Below are positions 7,496 to 8,886 of a stretch of DNA of 8,886 bases, in pieces. The stretch lies in contig JAWOGN010000173.1 in the NCBI GenBank assembly GCA_046496815.1, positions 1 to 8,886 on the forward strand, given 5' to 3'. Each line of letters starts with the position of its first letter. Positions within the stretch are counted from its first letter, which is position 1. Under the pieces are notes generated by a model, which was not told where the DNA came from, searched no databases, and was given only the letters and a program-made list of their open reading frames with translations. Source of the stretch: JAWOGN01 sp046496815 (GTDB lineage Bacteria > Desulfobacterota > DSM-4660 > Desulfatiglandales > Desulfatiglandaceae). Position numbers and translations under genes: made by a program.

Positions 7496-8452
7496 ATGCA
7501 AAAAATCGGTATCCTAATAGAGATCACGGAAGGCACCCTGAAAAAGTCGAATTACGGTGTTATCTCCGCAGCTCATGGAAAGGGACATGAGCTTTACGCC
7601 TTTGTTTTGGACGACCGTGGCAGCCATCATCAAGATCGCTTGCAGGCCCACGGCGTTCAGAAAATCGTTGAAATCTCCTCCAACGCAGAGACGTCTCCCT
7701 GGAATCCCGAGTCTCGGTCGAAAGCGATCATCCAAGCGATGGATCACTTTGATATCCATACCCTTGTCGGACTGACGAGCACTCAGGGTAGAGACGTTTT
7801 GCCAAGGATTGCAGCTTTCCTTGATGCGCCCCTGGTTATGGATTGTATTCGCGTGAATCTCGCGGAACACATCGCTACCAAATCCCAATTCTCCGGCAAG
7901 ACCACGGCGTCTATAAAACTGGATGGAACTCATTTCATTTTCGGGATCCGACCCAACGCAATCGACCCTGTTGAGGCACCCCGCGAGGCGGAAGTAATTT
8001 CTTATACGGTTTTGTCCCAGACCGATCGAATGACGATAAAGGAAGTGCGACGGGGAAAATCGAAGGGAATTGATTTGACGGAAGCGGAGATCATCATTTC
8101 CGGAGGAAGATCCATGAATTCCACCGACAATTTCAGGATACTGGCGGAATGCGCCGAGGTGATGGGGGCGGCGGTCGGCGCTTCCCGGGCGGCGGTGGAC
8201 GCAGGATATGTCCCACATTCCATGCAGGTGGGTCAGACCGGAACCACCGTCACACCGCGGCTCTACATTGCCTGTGGGATTTCCGGTGCAATTCAGCATT
8301 TGGCCGGTATGAAAACTGCGGGAACCGTCGTTGCCATCAACAAGGATCCGGAGGCGCCCATCTTTAAAAAATGTGACTACGCCATTGTCGGAGACTTATT
8401 TGAGATCGTACCCATACTGACGAGGCAGCTAAAAGGGTTTCTCAGTGCTTGA
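7496..8452 (+). CDS. etfA: Electron transfer flavoprotein alpha subunit
   Basis: This 318-residue protein has the normal EtfA length. Residues 1 to about 185 form the N-terminal nucleotide-type domain. The C-terminal FAD domain holds IISGGRSM (200-207), GASRAAVDAGYVP (228-240), QVGQTGT (244-250) and the EtfA signature LYIACGISGAIQHLAG (256-271) followed by VAINKDPEAPIF (279-290). These are the residues that hold FAD in known ETFs. The ATG at 7496 is preceded by AGTAGGA. It is separated from etfB by 23 bases and clearly forms one transcription unit with it. Electron donors are probably the Sox complex or the DAO-family enzyme nearby (inference from context). The acceptor, normally an ETF:quinone oxidoreductase or an FeS partner, is not in the window. 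Confidence 0.96.
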   Translation: MQKIGILIEITEGTLKKSNYGVISAAHGKGHELYAFVLDDRGSHHQDRLQAHGVQKIVEISSNAETSPWNPESRSKAIIQAMDHFDIHTLVGLTSTQGRDVLPRIAAFLDAPLVMDCIRVNLAEHIATKSQFSGKTTASIKLDGTHFIFGIRPNAIDPVEAPREAEVISYTVLSQTDRMTIKEVRRGKSKGIDLTEAEIIISGGRSMNSTDNFRILAECAEVMGAAVGASRAAVDAGYVPHSMQVGQTGTTVTPRLYIACGISGAIQHLAGMKTAGTVVAINKDPEAPIFKKCDYAIVGDLFEIVPILTRQLKGFLSA

Positions 8453-8785
8453 GACGAGGCGCATCCTCTATCCTCTGACTTCTCCTCCCCATTTGAAATC
8501 AATTCTCCCGGGCCGGCTCCTGCCTGCGTAGGATATCAATCGGGCGGCTTCGGCAGTCTCACATCACTCTGCCGAAATCCCTAACCGCACAGCCCTCTTC
8601 CCTCGACGGCACTGTGTCCGCTGATCACCGACCGCACAGGTGGAGCATACGCATCAAATTGGTCTGACCATCAGCAATCCAGCTTGACAGGAAAGGAAAC
8701 TCTATGTTAGCAAGGGATACGGGTACCAAAAGAATTTTCCGGTTGATAAGGGAGACGGCAATGCCAGGAGAGGAGGTCATCCGGT
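8453..8785 (+). other. Intergenic region between etfA and the betaine transporter gene
   Basis: These 333 bases hold no convincing gene. The first part is pyrimidine-rich. A hairpin occurs at 8549-8576. ACCGCACAG is repeated at 8584-8592 and 8631-8639, and CTGTG at 8612-8616 could pair with CACAG in either copy. TTGACA at 8684-8689 has no good -10 partner at 16-18 bases. A 41-codon frame (8704-8829) preceded by GGAAAGGA overlaps the start of the next gene. It is noted as a finding, not called as a gene. Confidence 0.6.
8549..8576 (+). repeat. Small hairpin in the etfA-proV gap
   Basis: TTCGGCAG (8549-8556) and CTGCCGAA (8569-8576) form an 8-base-pair stem with a 12-base loop. No T-run follows, so it is not a standard intrinsic terminator. 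It might slow transcription or stabilise the 3' end of the etfBA message. Confidence 0.4.
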
Positions 8786-8886
8786 ATGGCGGCAATCGGC
8801 GCTCAACACGTTTACAAGATTTTCGGTGAAAAGCCGGAGATAGCGCTGGACCTTCTCGAACAAGGGAAGTCAAAGGCGGAGGTACA
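8786..8886 (+). CDS. proV: Glycine betaine/proline ABC transporter ATP-binding subunit, 5' fragment
   Basis: Only the first 33 codons are present. The start ATG at 8786 follows AGGAGG with 9-base spacing. The segment HVYKIFGEKPEIALDLLEQG (8-27) followed by KSKAEV is the characteristic N-terminus of ProV/OpuAA ATPases, which begin with a valine/leucine-Tyr-Lys-Ile-Phe-Gly strand and a short helical insert before the Walker A motif. The Walker motifs lie beyond the window. The complete subunit would drive uptake of glycine betaine or related osmolytes, with a permease (ProW/OpuAB) and a binding protein probably downstream. An ATG at 8761 is in a different frame. Placement beside methylglycine-oxidising genes suggests catabolic uptake as well as, or instead of, osmoprotection. 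Confidence 0.85.
   Translation, partial: MAAIGAQHVYKIFGEKPEIALDLLEQGKSKAEV

Noticed and set aside
7514..8299. 261-codon minus-strand frame opposite etfA
   Set aside because: It lies entirely antisense to etfA, whose FAD motifs are unmistakable; its composition is Arg/Gly/Asn-rich as expected for a shadow.

Overview
This window holds a locus for oxidative breakdown of N-methylated glycines (betaine, dimethylglycine or sarcosine). Two transcription units diverge from a control region at about 4680-5157. G+C is moderate and the ribosome-binding sites are clear purine-rich ones. A four-subunit sarcosine oxidase cluster beside electron-transfer flavoprotein (ETF) genes and a betaine-type ABC transporter suggests a proteobacterium or a member of Desulfobacterota. 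The ETF and protein style lean towards a deltaproteobacterial/Desulfobacterota lineage, but no rRNA or marker gene fixes this.

Left half, minus strand (4679 down to 1): a tight operon in the classical order soxB-soxD-soxA-soxG, with soxG cut by the window edge. These are the beta, delta, alpha and gamma subunits of heterotetrameric sarcosine oxidase/dehydrogenase. The beta subunit keeps the histidine context for covalent FMN. The delta subunit keeps the CxxC...HxxxC zinc pattern. The alpha subunit has both a dinucleotide-binding half and a GcvT-like folate half. soxB-soxD and soxA-soxG are separated by 16 and 10 bases, and soxD-soxA overlap.

Centre (4680-5157): a 478-base non-coding divergent promoter region. 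It is A+T-rich near soxB and carries a 15-base inverted repeat (one mismatch) with arms about 60 bases apart.

Right half, plus strand: a DAO-family FAD-dependent oxidoreductase (5158-6480) ends at a strong intrinsic terminator (6525-6560). The ETF pair etfB-etfA follows (6705-8452). After a 333-base gap, the 5' end of a glycine betaine/proline ABC transporter ATPase gene (proV/opuAA type) runs off the window.

Working model (inference): the transporter imports betaine-like compounds. The Sox complex and/or the separate DAO-family flavoenzyme remove N-methyl groups, with the one-carbon unit caught on tetrahydrofolate in SoxA. Electrons may pass to EtfBA rather than to oxygen. Nothing resembling an insertion sequence, CRISPR array, tRNA or rRNA was seen.
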